From the NCBI GenBank assembly GCA_045642705.1, contig JAZUJK010000021.1, forward strand, positions 1 to 64,000: DNA of 64,000 nt, in the 5' to 3' direction. The notes beneath the pieces were generated by a model. It was not told the DNA's origin and ran no database searches. It saw only the letters and a program-made list of their open reading frames with translations. The position numbers and the translations under genes were made by a program. How positions within the stretch are numbered: the first letter of the stretch is position 1; each line of letters opens with the position of its first letter. This stretch comes from UBA1227 sp045642705. Its GTDB lineage: Bacteria > Bacillota > Clostridia > Oscillospirales > Acutalibacteraceae. Shown in pieces: positions 46,749-54,792 of this stretch.

Positions 46749-46886
46749 AAAAATGCACCTCCGATACATAAGCAATCATTTATTAATCGCATATTAACAT
46801 ACAAATTGATTAATGTAAATACCGAGTGGTATTCTTGTCTTGAGGAAAGAAACAATCCTCCGAAAAACAGAAAAGAGGTGAAACAT
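46749..46886. promoter_or_regulatory. Divergent control region between lysR and desulfoferrodoxin
   Basis: 138 bases holding both ribosome sites and a partly symmetric AT-rich stretch (GCAATCATTTATTAATCGC, then AAATTGATTAATG) with repeated ATTAAT, suitable for LysR binding. A decayed copy of part of this region precedes the pseudogene at 53395. Confidence 0.45.
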
Positions 46887-47270
46887 ATGAAGATAGCATA
46901 TTATCGCTGTAAGCACTGTGGAAAAATAATTTACCTAACAGGAAATGACATGAATATCCCAACAATATGTTGCAATGAAACAATGGAACTAATAACCCCT
47001 AACACAACAGACGGTGCCCATGAGAAGCATGTACCAGTTGTAGAAATAATGGGCCGTATAGTTAAAATTACTGTTGGCGAAACTGTTCATCCTATGGTGC
47101 ATGACCATTATATAGAATGGATTACATTATCTACCAACCGAACAGTTCACACCCTTTATTTAGTCCCAGGCGAAGCGCCACGAGCATACTTCGCATTACA
47201 ACCTGATGAAGAGCCGCTACAGGCTTTTGCATATTGCAACCTCCACGGTCTCTGGTCAAGCGATATCTAA
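46887..47270 (+). CDS. Desulfoferrodoxin / superoxide reductase
   Basis: 127 residues starting at the ATG after AGAGGTG. The desulforedoxin-like N-terminus has YRCKHCGK and ICCNETM (iron centre I, four Cys); the C-terminal superoxide reductase domain has HPMVHDHYIEWI and CNLHGLW, the His and Cys ligands of the catalytic iron. It reduces superoxide to hydrogen peroxide with electrons from rubredoxin. A flavin reductase-rubredoxin is encoded 4 kb away. It is under likely control of the divergent LysR gene. Confidence 0.93.
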   Translation: MKIAYYRCKHCGKIIYLTGNDMNIPTICCNETMELITPNTTDGAHEKHVPVVEIMGRIVKITVGETVHPMVHDHYIEWITLSTNRTVHTLYLVPGEAPRAYFALQPDEEPLQAFAYCNLHGLWSSDI

Positions 47271-47280
47271 ATTCGTTAAT

Positions 47281-47384
47281 TATGGGCTTTTAAAAACATA
47301 CAACTTTTAAATTCCACTTCTCCTTAAAACCCCCTACAAAAATATAACAATACAAGCCTTTCACTTTCTCCGTAAAAGCCCATA
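47281..47384 (+). repeat. Widely spaced 12-bp inverted repeat after the desulfoferrodoxin gene
   Basis: TATGGGCTTTTA (47281-47292) and TAAAAGCCCATA (47373-47384) are exact complements 80 bases apart, starting ten bases after the stop. The loop holds C-rich and T-rich stretches. It may be a long 3' hairpin or the ends of a tiny element. Confidence 0.5.
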
Positions 47385-47409
47385 TTTATATAAACACCCC
47401 TATTAAAAG

Positions 47410-47441
47410 AAGATGCCCAAGGTAATCACCCTGGGCATCTT
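47410..47441 (-). terminator. Terminator of the second Wzz-kinase-LCP operon
   Basis: AAGATGCCCA / TGGGCATCTT stem extended by GG/CC, with a short loop; it works in either direction between convergent genes. Confidence 0.85.
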
Positions 47442-47452
47442 CGGTTTAATAA

Positions 47453-48031
47453 TTATTCTTCAGCACTTTTTTCTTTTAATTTAAAAATGATAACAGCCAT
47501 GAGACCAGAAACACCACATACAAGTGAAAGTAAAAGAACTGGTGAATCATCGCCTGTTTTAGCTGATCTACCTGCCTGTGCATCTGGATCAACTGCAATT
47601 GCAAGTGGGCAGAGATCAATAATTGTTACCATGATAGTGCCTTTTGAAGTACGTACGATACGTTCTTTTGGAATCTGATGCCATTCGCCATTGATGTACT
47701 CATAGAGAACAACTTCGTTGCCATATGAAGACACATCAATAGTAAGAACATCATTCTTGCCTGGCACTAAATCACCACGAACATCAAAGACATCACGGAT
47801 TACGAGATCTCCAACATCCATAGTCTGGGCTTCTTTATATGCCTTACGGAATTCTATATCTTCTGGGTCATTTGAGTTTTCTGGCACATCAAAGACCGGC
47901 ACAATTTCAATGCCCTCCTCAACCTTAACTGGTGGCACGCCCTTCTGCTCAACAGAAGGAGCTGCAAATGCAGTTACAGATAGAGAAAGGAGAAAAATTG
48001 CGCTAAAAAGTATTGATAATATCTTTTTCAT
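47453..48031 (-). CDS. Small cell-wall-anchored protein (sortase-type C-terminus)
   Basis: 192 residues: a signal peptide cut near AFAAP, a mature domain of about 130 residues with no recognised fold (VVLYEYINGEWHQIPKERIV), then SAKTGDD, a hydrophobic helix and a KLKEK tail. The TGD-plus-helix end is the variant sorting signal frequent in Lachnospiraceae-type bacteria, where LPXTG is relaxed to PKTGD. It is the last gene after the LCP gene, five bases on. Its function is unknown; it may be a structural part of the envelope. Confidence 0.7.
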   Translation of the reverse strand: MKKILSILFSAIFLLSLSVTAFAAPSVEQKGVPPVKVEEGIEIVPVFDVPENSNDPEDIEFRKAYKEAQTMDVGDLVIRDVFDVRGDLVPGKNDVLTIDVSSYGNEVVLYEYINGEWHQIPKERIVRTSKGTIMVTIIDLCPLAIAVDPDAQAGRSAKTGDDSPVLLLSLVCGVSGLMAVIIFKLKEKSAEE

Positions 48032-48036
48032 GCCAT

Positions 48037-48987
48037 CTAACCCTTTTCCTTATAAAACGTCGAAACAATTGTTTCTTGTAATGCGTCCTTATCAAGATAA
48101 TACTCAACAAATCCTTCTGCCCCTGTGGTAGCTTCACCTTTTAGGGTAGATATGCCGAGATCCTTGTATGTGTTCATTTGATTATATATGCTCTGCAATC
48201 GCTCTATTGAGCAATCAGATACAGTATATTCCTTAATCTTGCGAAGAACAGATGAGAAGTCAATTTCCTCCTGTGCCTTCGCCTGTTCTACAAAAGCATC
48301 CATATACTGGCGCTGACGCTCGATACGTGAGAGGTTGGTGCCGTCGGCAACATCCATTCTCGCACGGACATATGCCAGCGACGCATCGCCCATAAGTGTC
48401 ATTTGGGCGCCTTCTTTTATGCCAGACTCTGGGATGCTAACCTGTGGTACCAAGGTGACACCACCGATAGCGTCGTTCGCTACTGGGATAGCATCCATGG
48501 TAACTCTGGCATAGTGGTCAATGCTTATGCCAAAGAGATCTTCTACTGCTTCAACAGTATTGGTTGCGCTGTCCATTTGACCTGTACCATAGGTGTGTGC
48601 AAGAGCAATCTGCATAGTCTCTTTGGCTACGCGTTGACCTTGTATACCTAGGACCGTGACATCTGTCATAGAGTCACGGTTTATCTGAATTCCTTTTACT
48701 TCCTCCTTGTTTACATCAAAAACAAGGAGTAAAAGGAAGTCAGACTGATAGGTGTTGACATAGCTGTCGTACTTAACGTCCTTAGCAAAATCGTCAACAC
48801 CGATTAGCAGGAATGTTTCCACATTCCTGTTCAGCACATATGACTTACCGTCATATTTCAGCGTGTCGTCCTCGACAGCCACGCCGGGCTGAGCCTTATT
48901 ATCAAAAGCTCTTAGGCCCAATAATATCAGTGCTATAGATACGACAGTAGCAACAATATAAATAAGGTTCTTCACACGCTTATTCAT
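48037..48987 (-). CDS. LCP-family wall-polymer ligase (second copy)
   Basis: 316 residues with one N-terminal membrane helix (about 8-26) and the LCP domain: FLLIGVDD, DSYVNTYQSDFLLLLVFD, GIQINRDSMTDV and RARMDVADGTNLSRIERQRQYM. It overlaps the upstream BY-kinase gene by eight bases. With that kinase and the Wzz gene it forms a second complete control/attachment set, which implies a second surface polymer or a backup. Confidence 0.9.
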   Translation of the reverse strand: MNKRVKNLIYIVATVVSIALILLGLRAFDNKAQPGVAVEDDTLKYDGKSYVLNRNVETFLLIGVDDFAKDVKYDSYVNTYQSDFLLLLVFDVNKEEVKGIQINRDSMTDVTVLGIQGQRVAKETMQIALAHTYGTGQMDSATNTVEAVEDLFGISIDHYARVTMDAIPVANDAIGGVTLVPQVSIPESGIKEGAQMTLMGDASLAYVRARMDVADGTNLSRIERQRQYMDAFVEQAKAQEEIDFSSVLRKIKEYTVSDCSIERLQSIYNQMNTYKDLGISTLKGEATTGAEGFVEYYLDKDALQETIVSTFYKEKG

Positions 48988-49720
48988 CTTTTTGTTCCTC
49001 AGCTACAGATTCCTCATAAGCATAACCATATGCACGGTTGTACTTGTATCCATAGCCATATTTCTTGCCATATCGTTTGTAATTCTTTCCTTGATTTGAA
49101 GCATATGTTGTTACAAATCCAAGGATTCTAGCATCTACAAATTTAAGTTGTTCAACAGTCTCACGAAGTGCACGTTTATTAGAGAAATGCTCGCGCACAA
49201 CAACTACCATACCATCTGTAAATTTACTTACAGACAATGCATCTGCGACAATAGTAACAGGTGGTAAGTCAAGAATAATAAAGTCATATGAGTCTTTCAG
49301 TTGACCAATAACCATTTCCATACGAGGGCTAGAAAGGAGCTCAGAAGGATTAGGTGGAATATCTCCTGAAGTTATAACATGCAAGTTGTCATGTAATCCT
49401 GATTCTCTGATTATTGCTTTACTAGAAGTATCGGCCAGTGCATTAGAGAGACCTGGTGTTCTTGCAATATGAAGTTTTCTACCAATAGAAGGCACACGCA
49501 AGTCACACTCAATAAGCAGAACCTTTTTGCCATACTCTGCCATCTCATATGCAAGATTAATACTTGTTGTACTCTTTCCTTCATTTCTGTATGCTGATGT
49601 AACACCAATTACATGTGACTCTTTAGCATCAGCAAGACTAAAGAGGATATTAGTTCTCAGAAGTTTATATGCCTCGGCCTGGGCAAAGCCTAGACCTTCG
49701 CCAAACATATTTGTACTCAT
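48980..49720 (-). CDS. BY-kinase (CpsD-like), second copy
   Basis: 246 residues, the normal family length, with AEAYKLLRTNILF, an intact Walker A (YRNEGKSTTSIN), Walker A' LLIECDLRVP, Walker B FIILDLPPVTI and a C-terminal Tyr cluster (KRYGKKYGYGYKYNRAYGYAY). It overlaps the Wzz gene by four bases. It lacks the long N-terminal extension of the first copy. It autophosphorylates when activated by Wzz and controls polymer synthesis or attachment. Confidence 0.92.
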   Translation of the reverse strand: MSTNMFGEGLGFAQAEAYKLLRTNILFSLADAKESHVIGVTSAYRNEGKSTTSINLAYEMAEYGKKVLLIECDLRVPSIGRKLHIARTPGLSNALADTSSKAIIRESGLHDNLHVITSGDIPPNPSELLSSPRMEMVIGQLKDSYDFIILDLPPVTIVADALSVSKFTDGMVVVVREHFSNKRALRETVEQLKFVDARILGFVTTYASNQGKNYKRYGKKYGYGYKYNRAYGYAYEESVAEEQKDE

Positions 49721-50445
49721 TTCGAATAATAACCTCCTTTCGAAGGTTCTTCGAAATCAGGGATACTAGCAAGTATAGGAATATTAGGATAATCCTGACG
49801 CAGTATCTCTGGATTGTGAACTGTATCATCAAGGAAGTCGATAACAATTACAATTGCTGCTGAGAGAACAAGTCCCAGCAATGCACCAATTGCAACATAC
49901 TTCGTAATAGATGGCGCAGACTTAGTCTGTGGTGTAACAGCATAATCCACGATTCTCATTGAAGCACCATCAACGATATTAGCAACCTTATGTGGTAGAA
50001 CCTTGGCAATAGTATTAGCAATTACTTTCGCCTCATTAGGGTTATTACTTGTAACGGTAACTGAGAACACTTCTGTGCCATTCTCTGCCTGTGCAGAGAT
50101 CATTGATTTAAGTTCTTCATATGAATAAGGCAATTTTGCCTCATCGATTACTTCATTGAGTACTGTTCTAGTATTCAAGATAACGATATATGTATCAACA
50201 AGTGATTGCGCTGCTGTCAAATCAGCACTTGAAATAGAAAAGCTCGTACTACCGAGTGAAATGCTGCTGTTATTAACATACAGCATAAGTTTTGCCTGGT
50301 AACTAGGATTTACAATAAATGCAGCATAGATGAAAGCAGCCACAGCAAAAATTACTGCAGACAAAGCTAGTGCCCATATGCGTTTCCATAGGATATGTAA
50401 TATATGGAGTAAATCAATCTCAACATAATCTGAATTACGTTCCAT
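49717..50445 (-). CDS. Wzz/CapA-like chain-length regulator, second copy
   Basis: 242 residues with EIDLLHILHILWKRIWAL, a first helix (about 20-45), an extracellular domain and a second helix (about 175-195), ending in a cytoplasmic tail with DFEEPSKGGYYSK. It starts after GGAGGTGTAGAT and its stop overlaps the kinase. No CpsB-type phosphatase is in this second set; the one at 13.9 kb may serve both kinases. Confidence 0.9.
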   Translation of the reverse strand: MERNSDYVEIDLLHILHILWKRIWALALSAVIFAVAAFIYAAFIVNPSYQAKLMLYVNNSSISLGSTSFSISSADLTAAQSLVDTYIVILNTRTVLNEVIDEAKLPYSYEELKSMISAQAENGTEVFSVTVTSNNPNEAKVIANTIAKVLPHKVANIVDGASMRIVDYAVTPQTKSAPSITKYVAIGALLGLVLSAAIVIVIDFLDDTVHNPEILRQDYPNIPILASIPDFEEPSKGGYYSK

Positions 50446-50588
50446 ATCTACACCTCCAATACAATACCAAAATTAACCGATAGTTATATTATTATACACC
50501 TATTATATCATATATTGATATATTTTTTCTTTACAAAGCGAAAGTGCTTTATATTATATATGCCTTATATATCAAAAATCAACAAAAA

Positions 50589-50616
50589 GATGCCTGAGGC
50601 AAAAACCTCAGGCATC
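50589..50616 (-). terminator. Terminator at the end of the GNAT gene
   Basis: GATGCCTGAGG and complement form an 11-bp stem with a six-base A-rich loop; the GNAT stop codon lies inside one arm. A T run follows on the minus strand. Confidence 0.85.
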
Positions 50617-51084
50617 CTTTTCATATGCTATTCTAGGATCTCCATCTGGGAGATAAATAATACCGCAACGTGTAAATCCATTCTTTTCAATTACATGTTG
50701 CATTACCTTATTATCCTTATGTGTATCTATTCTGAGATGTGACATTCCACAGTTCTCAATCGCAGTAGTAAGTACATCATGAACTGTTCCATCACTTGCA
50801 ACTCTGTGGAATGTTCCATACGGCTCGTCGGATAGCCATGCTCCATCAATGTGCCCGTATGTGCTATCTTCACCTACGATGAAGGCCCATACGGCATGGA
50901 TTACTCCCGCCTCGCACAGCACATACATGTCTCCTCTTTCCAGATCCGACATAATCAGCTCCGCCCGCGGCTCGCTATCCTTCCATTGGTTAGGATTTCC
51001 CGTCTCCCTCATGAACTCTCTTGCAAAAGAATATATTTCGAGTATCCTATCTAAATCCTCAAATGTACCTTTCCTAACCATCAT
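50608..51084 (-). CDS. GNAT-family N-acetyltransferase
   Basis: 158 residues with a GNAT fold: VRKGTFEDLDRILEIYSFAREFM at the start, YVLCEAGVIHAVWAFI, HDVLTTAIENCGMSHLRIDTHKDNKVMQHVIEKNGFTRCG-type ending motifs (shortened), where the acetyl-CoA loop is atypical. The true start may be the second ATG at 51081, better spaced from GGAGG. It is read before the Wzz operon but has its own terminator. Substrate unknown. Confidence 0.82.
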   Translation of the reverse strand: MMVRKGTFEDLDRILEIYSFAREFMRETGNPNQWKDSEPRAELIMSDLERGDMYVLCEAGVIHAVWAFIVGEDSTYGHIDGAWLSDEPYGTFHRVASDGTVHDVLTTAIENCGMSHLRIDTHKDNKVMQHVIEKNGFTRCGIIYLPDGDPRIAYEKDA

Positions 51085-51125
51085 ATCACCTCCATCAATA
51101 TCTACTTCTTAATATATCAAAAAAG

Positions 51126-51743
51126 TTATTCTTCAATCAACTCAAATGAATCTGCACCGTGTTTGCACGTTGGACAGATATAGTCATCTGGTAATTCATC
51201 ACCTTCATAGACATGTCCACATATTCTACACACGTAACGCGCTTTCTTAACAGGCTTTGGCTTAATGTTTGCCTGATAATAATCATACGTCAAGCTAGAA
51301 CTATCAGAAACAACTGCTGCATCCTCAACAGAACATACGAACATACCATGTGTGCCAAAATCTAAATATTCCTCAACATCTAATGAAATATATGCATTTA
51401 TACAATCTGAAAGCACAGCAAGTCCATTCCTTGATCTATACATCTCCACGCTCTCAAATTTATCTACATCTCTGCCGCTTCTAAATCCAAAGTCCTGGAA
51501 TACGCTAAAAGGTGTATCAACCGTCAGACAATTAACATTAAGTTTACCACTACGAAATACCAAGTCATGCGTATAGTTCAACTTATTAATACACACAATA
51601 ATTCTATGTGGCATATCAGTCACCTGCATAACCGCATTTACGATACATCCATTATCATGTCCCATATCATCACTAGCAGTAACTACATATAGTCCATATC
51701 CAATCTTAAACAACGCACTTACGTCATAATCCATATCCATCAT
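51126..51743 (-). CDS. Flavin reductase-rubredoxin fusion (high-molecular-weight rubredoxin type)
   Basis: 205 residues. Residues 1-155 are a flavoredoxin-like FMN-binding domain (YVVTASDDMGHDNGCIVNAV, LNVNCLTVDTPF); residues 165-205 are a rubredoxin with YVCRICGHVYEGD and YICPTCKHG, the two Cys pairs for one iron. Such fusions in anaerobes take electrons from NADH and pass them to oxygen- or superoxide-reducing partners; the desulfoferrodoxin at 46887 is a likely one. The ATG at 51740 or 51734 may be the true start, as 51743 is close to the ribosome site. Confidence 0.9.
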   Translation of the reverse strand: MMDMDYDVSALFKIGYGLYVVTASDDMGHDNGCIVNAVMQVTDMPHRIIVCINKLNYTHDLVFRSGKLNVNCLTVDTPFSVFQDFGFRSGRDVDKFESVEMYRSRNGLAVLSDCINAYISLDVEEYLDFGTHGMFVCSVEDAAVVSDSSSLTYDYYQANIKPKPVKKARYVCRICGHVYEGDELPDDYICPTCKHGADSFELIEE

Positions 51744-51841
51744 ATCACCTCTTTTCTCTGGATTACCCTCATTCTACCTCCATTCCATCCAAAGAAAAAT
51801 TCAATAAAACGAATACATATATTTAGTATTTACTTATGGAA

Positions 51842-51872
51842 AAAGCGAATAACTCAACGAGTCATTCGCTTT
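51842..51872 (-). terminator. Terminator of the first Fic gene
   Basis: AAAGCGAAT(A)ACTC / GAGT(C)ATTCGCTTT hairpin with an AAC loop and one mismatch, just after the stop codon. Confidence 0.8.
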
Positions 51873-51878
51873 CCCATT

Positions 51879-53012
51879 TTACGTTCCTGTTCTAAGAATA
51901 TTTAAATACTCTTCATAAACAAAGACTCTATTTCTTTGATCATTCGTAGTCTCTCTCAAAATGCCCAATTCCACAAACTTCAATATAGTACTCGACGCAG
52001 TATTATAACTCATACCTAACTGTTTAGCAGTATTTTTAATATTAATTATTGGGTACTGCTCAATATAATCAAAAATCAATCGTGCATTATCTCTTTTTCT
52101 ACTTGTTTTAGGTAACAATTCAATATTTTTATTATGCAACTCCACTAACTTGAAAATAGAATTAAATGAATCTTGTGCTGCATCCGTTACCGCATCTAAA
52201 AAAAATGAAATCCATTGTTCATAATTTCCAGATTTACGCACTTCAGTTATACGGTCATAGTACTCTATCTGGTTTTTCTTTAAGAAATAAGAAATATAAA
52301 TACATGGGTCACTTATTATCTCTTGTTCCATTAAATACAGAAGAATTAACATTCTTCCAATTCTTCCATTACCATCCAAGAAAGGGTGTATTGTTTCAAA
52401 TTGATAATGAATCAACGCTGTTCTTATCAATGGATCATAATCATCACCATCATTTATATATTTTTCCAAATCACCCATAGCTTCATTCATATCATCAACA
52501 TTTGGAGGTATGAATTTTGCTTCCTTCAAAGATGAATTAGCAGGTCCTATCCAGTTTTGTGAACGTCTAAATTCACCCGGATTTTTCTCTTCTCCTCTTA
52601 TCCCTTTCATTAAAACGGCGTGTATATCTCTAAAAAATCGATTGCAAAGAGGTAACTCTTTCAACTTATCTAATGCAAAATGGATAGCATCAATATAATT
52701 TATTACATCAGCAACATCCAAATTTGCATTACTATCAACAAAAGGATCCAAAATATCATCGAGTGTACATTGCGTTCCTTCAATTTGCGATGATATTAGA
52801 GCCTCTTTTCTAACATACATAGCAATAAACAAGTCACTATTTGGAATAAATCCAGCAGCAATATCAAGCTTTGCCAGTTCTCTATTTGCTTTAGACAACT
52901 TACCTATTATTTCACTGCTCAAATTCAATTCTTGTGGAAGAGAAGCTGGTTTAAAAGATAAATACTCAGCCTCTCCAGATAAATTCTTAACGAATTCTCC
53001 TGATCTACTCAT
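51879..53012 (-). CDS. Fic-domain protein with C-terminal winged helix (class II, self-inhibited)
   Basis: 377 residues. An N-terminal inhibitory helix carries SSQIEG, matching the (S/T)xxxE(G/N) motif that blocks ATP binding in class II Fic proteins. The Fic core has IHPFLDGNGRIGRM with the catalytic His and the ATP-binding Arg. The last 75 residues are a winged helix (IKNTAKQLGMSYNTASSTIL). The enzyme would AMPylate a target protein; the DNA-binding part and three operator-like sites in the promoter suggest self-repression. Fic-wHTH proteins occur in many genomes and in mobile islands. Confidence 0.92.
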   Translation of the reverse strand: MSRSGEFVKNLSGEAEYLSFKPASLPQELNLSSEIIGKLSKANRELAKLDIAAGFIPNSDLFIAMYVRKEALISSQIEGTQCTLDDILDPFVDSNANLDVADVINYIDAIHFALDKLKELPLCNRFFRDIHAVLMKGIRGEEKNPGEFRRSQNWIGPANSSLKEAKFIPPNVDDMNEAMGDLEKYINDGDDYDPLIRTALIHYQFETIHPFLDGNGRIGRMLILLYLMEQEIISDPCIYISYFLKKNQIEYYDRITEVRKSGNYEQWISFFLDAVTDAAQDSFNSIFKLVELHNKNIELLPKTSRKRDNARLIFDYIEQYPIINIKNTAKQLGMSYNTASSTILKFVELGILRETTNDQRNRVFVYEEYLNILRTGT

Positions 53013-53023
53013 TTTTTCACCTC

Positions 53024-53135
53024 TTTTTGAAATAATGCCATTATTTTACCACTCTTATTTCAAAAAGTCACGCTGTTTTTGAAATATTCCCCATTTTTGG
53101 TATATTTTATTTCAAAAATCTGTGATTTTTAGAAT
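53024..53135 (-). promoter_or_regulatory. Three operator-like palindromes/half-sites in the first Fic promoter
   Basis: ATTTCAAAAA, nine bases, TTTTTGAAAT (53057-53085) is a perfect 10-bp inverted repeat. A second copy (53109-53135) has 11-bp arms with two mismatches, and a half-site (53024-53033) touches the ribosome site. A likely promoter (GTGACT, 17 bases, TAAAAT) overlaps the perfect repeat. The same core is found before the second Fic gene. Confidence 0.7.
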
Positions 53136-53198
53136 CAACATGTTTTGCTATATACTATTTATTTCAAAATTCGCCTAATTTATAAAAGTATATAAATA

Positions 53199-53284
53199 AC
53201 AAGGGCTCTGGCGAGCATCAAACCGCTCCCTTGACAGCAGTGGCAGCATAACTGTTTAAGCTTTAGGGTCTTGGAACAAAACAT
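53199..53284. repeat. R2 repeat, copy a
   Basis: Begins ACAAGGGCTCTGGCGAGCAT and runs to ...GGAACAAAACATA. The first 48 bases match copy c (57229) exactly; the rest matches after skipping an insert in copy c. A short CAAGGG...CCCTTG hairpin is possible. It stands at the left joint of the island. Confidence 0.85.
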
Positions 53285-53394
53285 AACCCGCCACTTATAC
53301 ACACCATTAAAACATTCAAATTGATATCCTCTCACCAAAGAATTATCCTTGTCTCAAGAAGTACTTCTAATTCAAAATAAACGAGGATGAACAC

Positions 53395-53655
53395 ATGTCA
53401 ATCCGATATAACTTCTATAATACTTGTGGCAAATTCTTAACATATGCCAATGACAGTGTTCGTGAAAAAACAATATACGCAACAACCACTATATCGAATG
53501 GATAAAACTAATTACCAATCAAGGCATATATACAAAGTATCTTGTTGAGAACACCAAGCCACAAGCATCATTTACACTTCAAAATAACGAAAAGATTATC
53601 AAAGCATATGCATATTGCAAAATACATGGACTTTGGCCAGATGATCTAGGCTGAC
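53395..53655 (+). pseudogene. Decayed desulfoferrodoxin gene
   Basis: The plus strand starts ATG and codes for a stretch similar to the desulfoferrodoxin N-terminus (TCGKFLTYAND), then loses frame and about 45 residues including the CC pair, and resumes in another frame with HYIEWIKLITNQ and AYAYCKIHGLWPDD, close to HYIEWI and CNLHGLW of the intact gene at 46887. The first Cys of the CxxC pair is also lost. The bases before the ATG (CCTTGTCTCAAGAA) match the intact gene's leader, so control DNA was copied too. It is a dead paralogue, 6.5 kb from the live one. Confidence 0.88.
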
Positions 53656-53704
53656 CAAGTCCTAGTAAACCTTAAAAATTAAATATATAGCTTAAGCAAG
53701 AAGT

Positions 53705-53730
53705 CGAGGAGGCCCAATAGGACCTCCTCG
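53705..53730 (+). other. Hairpin after the pseudogene
   Basis: CGAGGAGG/CCTCCTCG, 8-bp stem and ten-base loop, with no T run; possibly an old terminator of the pseudogene. Confidence 0.4.
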
Positions 53731-53857
53731 CGCCACGTTAAATACACTATTTTGCTGAAAAATTTATCTTGGTTCCTAATACTGTCAATGTCAAGTCATG
53801 TAGCAATGGGCCCCGCACATGGCTGATTGATCCCTATCAATCTGCGCACTGATAAAA

Positions 53858-53914
53858 ACAAGGGTTCTAGCGAGCATCGAACGTCATTTTAACAATAGTA
53901 GCAATAAAAGTTTT
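53858..53914. repeat. R2 repeat, copy b (diverged)
   Basis: ACAAGGGTTCTAGCGAGCAT, followed by a diverged version of the remainder, ends against the stop of the protease gene. It differs from copies a and c at several positions. Confidence 0.7.
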
Positions 53915-53917
53915 AGA

Positions 53918-54763
53918 TTATTCAGCCTTTTCTTTATCTAATATATCCTTAATAATACTTTTAAATTCTAATATTTCACTTGATTTAATATAATAACCAA
54001 GATTAACCATTACGCCCGTATGGGATTCCACCACTCGTTTTAAAGTAGGAATATTCGTCACAACAAGCTTTCCTGTTGCATCATAAACAGGACCTGAAAA
54101 CAAAGTTCCTAAAAAAATAACTCTACTGGCTCCCCACTTTAAATTACCCATTTTGTCTTTATATCCACCTTCATTTAGTATATAAATAGGCGAACCAGAA
54201 GAACCTGGGAAACAAGCCATATCAACCAATCCAATTCCAGTCTCATTAAAATCTATTGCGGGATGTGAAGCAGTATATCCCTTCCTAAAAATAGGCAAAT
54301 TATTCTTTTGATCCCATAAGCCAATAGGATAACCAACCATAATCAATTCTTCAAGAGCGGACAAGTCTTCCAAAGTCTTCTGTGTTGGTAACATAGACTC
54401 ATCTATAGCCAAAAAGAATACATCTTTACCCGTTTGCGACTTAACATATTCAAATACTGGATTAACAAAACAAAAGCATAAATCCTTATTAGAATGAAAA
54501 TACCAATCAGTCGTTAATGTTATTTGGAAGCTTTCATTGCTCTCATTATCCCCTGTTTTTAAATGCAAGCAAAAAGTCATCGTAGTATTTTGCTTGTAAT
54601 TCACCACATGCTTATTAGTGATTATAACTGGCACTGTGAAATCATCAATTTTAAAATTATAAAAATAACCAGTTCCAGAAGAACCATCATTGGACACTAA
54701 TCTAACTGTATTAAACATTATTTTCTCTGAAACAGATACAGGTTTCATTTTTCTCACTTCCAT
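53918..54763 (-). CDS. Trypsin-like serine protease, cytoplasmic
   Basis: 281 residues without signal peptide or membrane helix. The chymotrypsin-fold triad is visible: His52 in TNKHVV, Asp94 in NKDLCFCFV and Ser189 in CFPGSSGSPI. Cytoplasmic trypsin-like proteases of this kind are recurrent parts of antiphage and conflict systems. It follows a DUF6414 gene by 30 bases and may start at 54748 instead. It probably works with the DUF6414 and Fic genes upstream; the target is unknown. Confidence 0.83.
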   Translation of the reverse strand: MEVRKMKPVSVSEKIMFNTVRLVSNDGSSGTGYFYNFKIDDFTVPVIITNKHVVNYKQNTTMTFCLHLKTGDNESNESFQITLTTDWYFHSNKDLCFCFVNPVFEYVKSQTGKDVFFLAIDESMLPTQKTLEDLSALEELIMVGYPIGLWDQKNNLPIFRKGYTASHPAIDFNETGIGLVDMACFPGSSGSPIYILNEGGYKDKMGNLKWGASRVIFLGTLFSGPVYDATGKLVVTNIPTLKRVVESHTGVMVNLGYYIKSSEILEFKSIIKDILDKEKAE

Positions 54764-54792
54764 TTTTATATATTAAGCCATACTATACTGCC

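Noticed and set aside
53285..53394. Separate gene between R2 copy a and the pseudogene
   Set aside because: No open frame with a ribosome site; the last part is a decayed leader of the desulfoferrodoxin copy.
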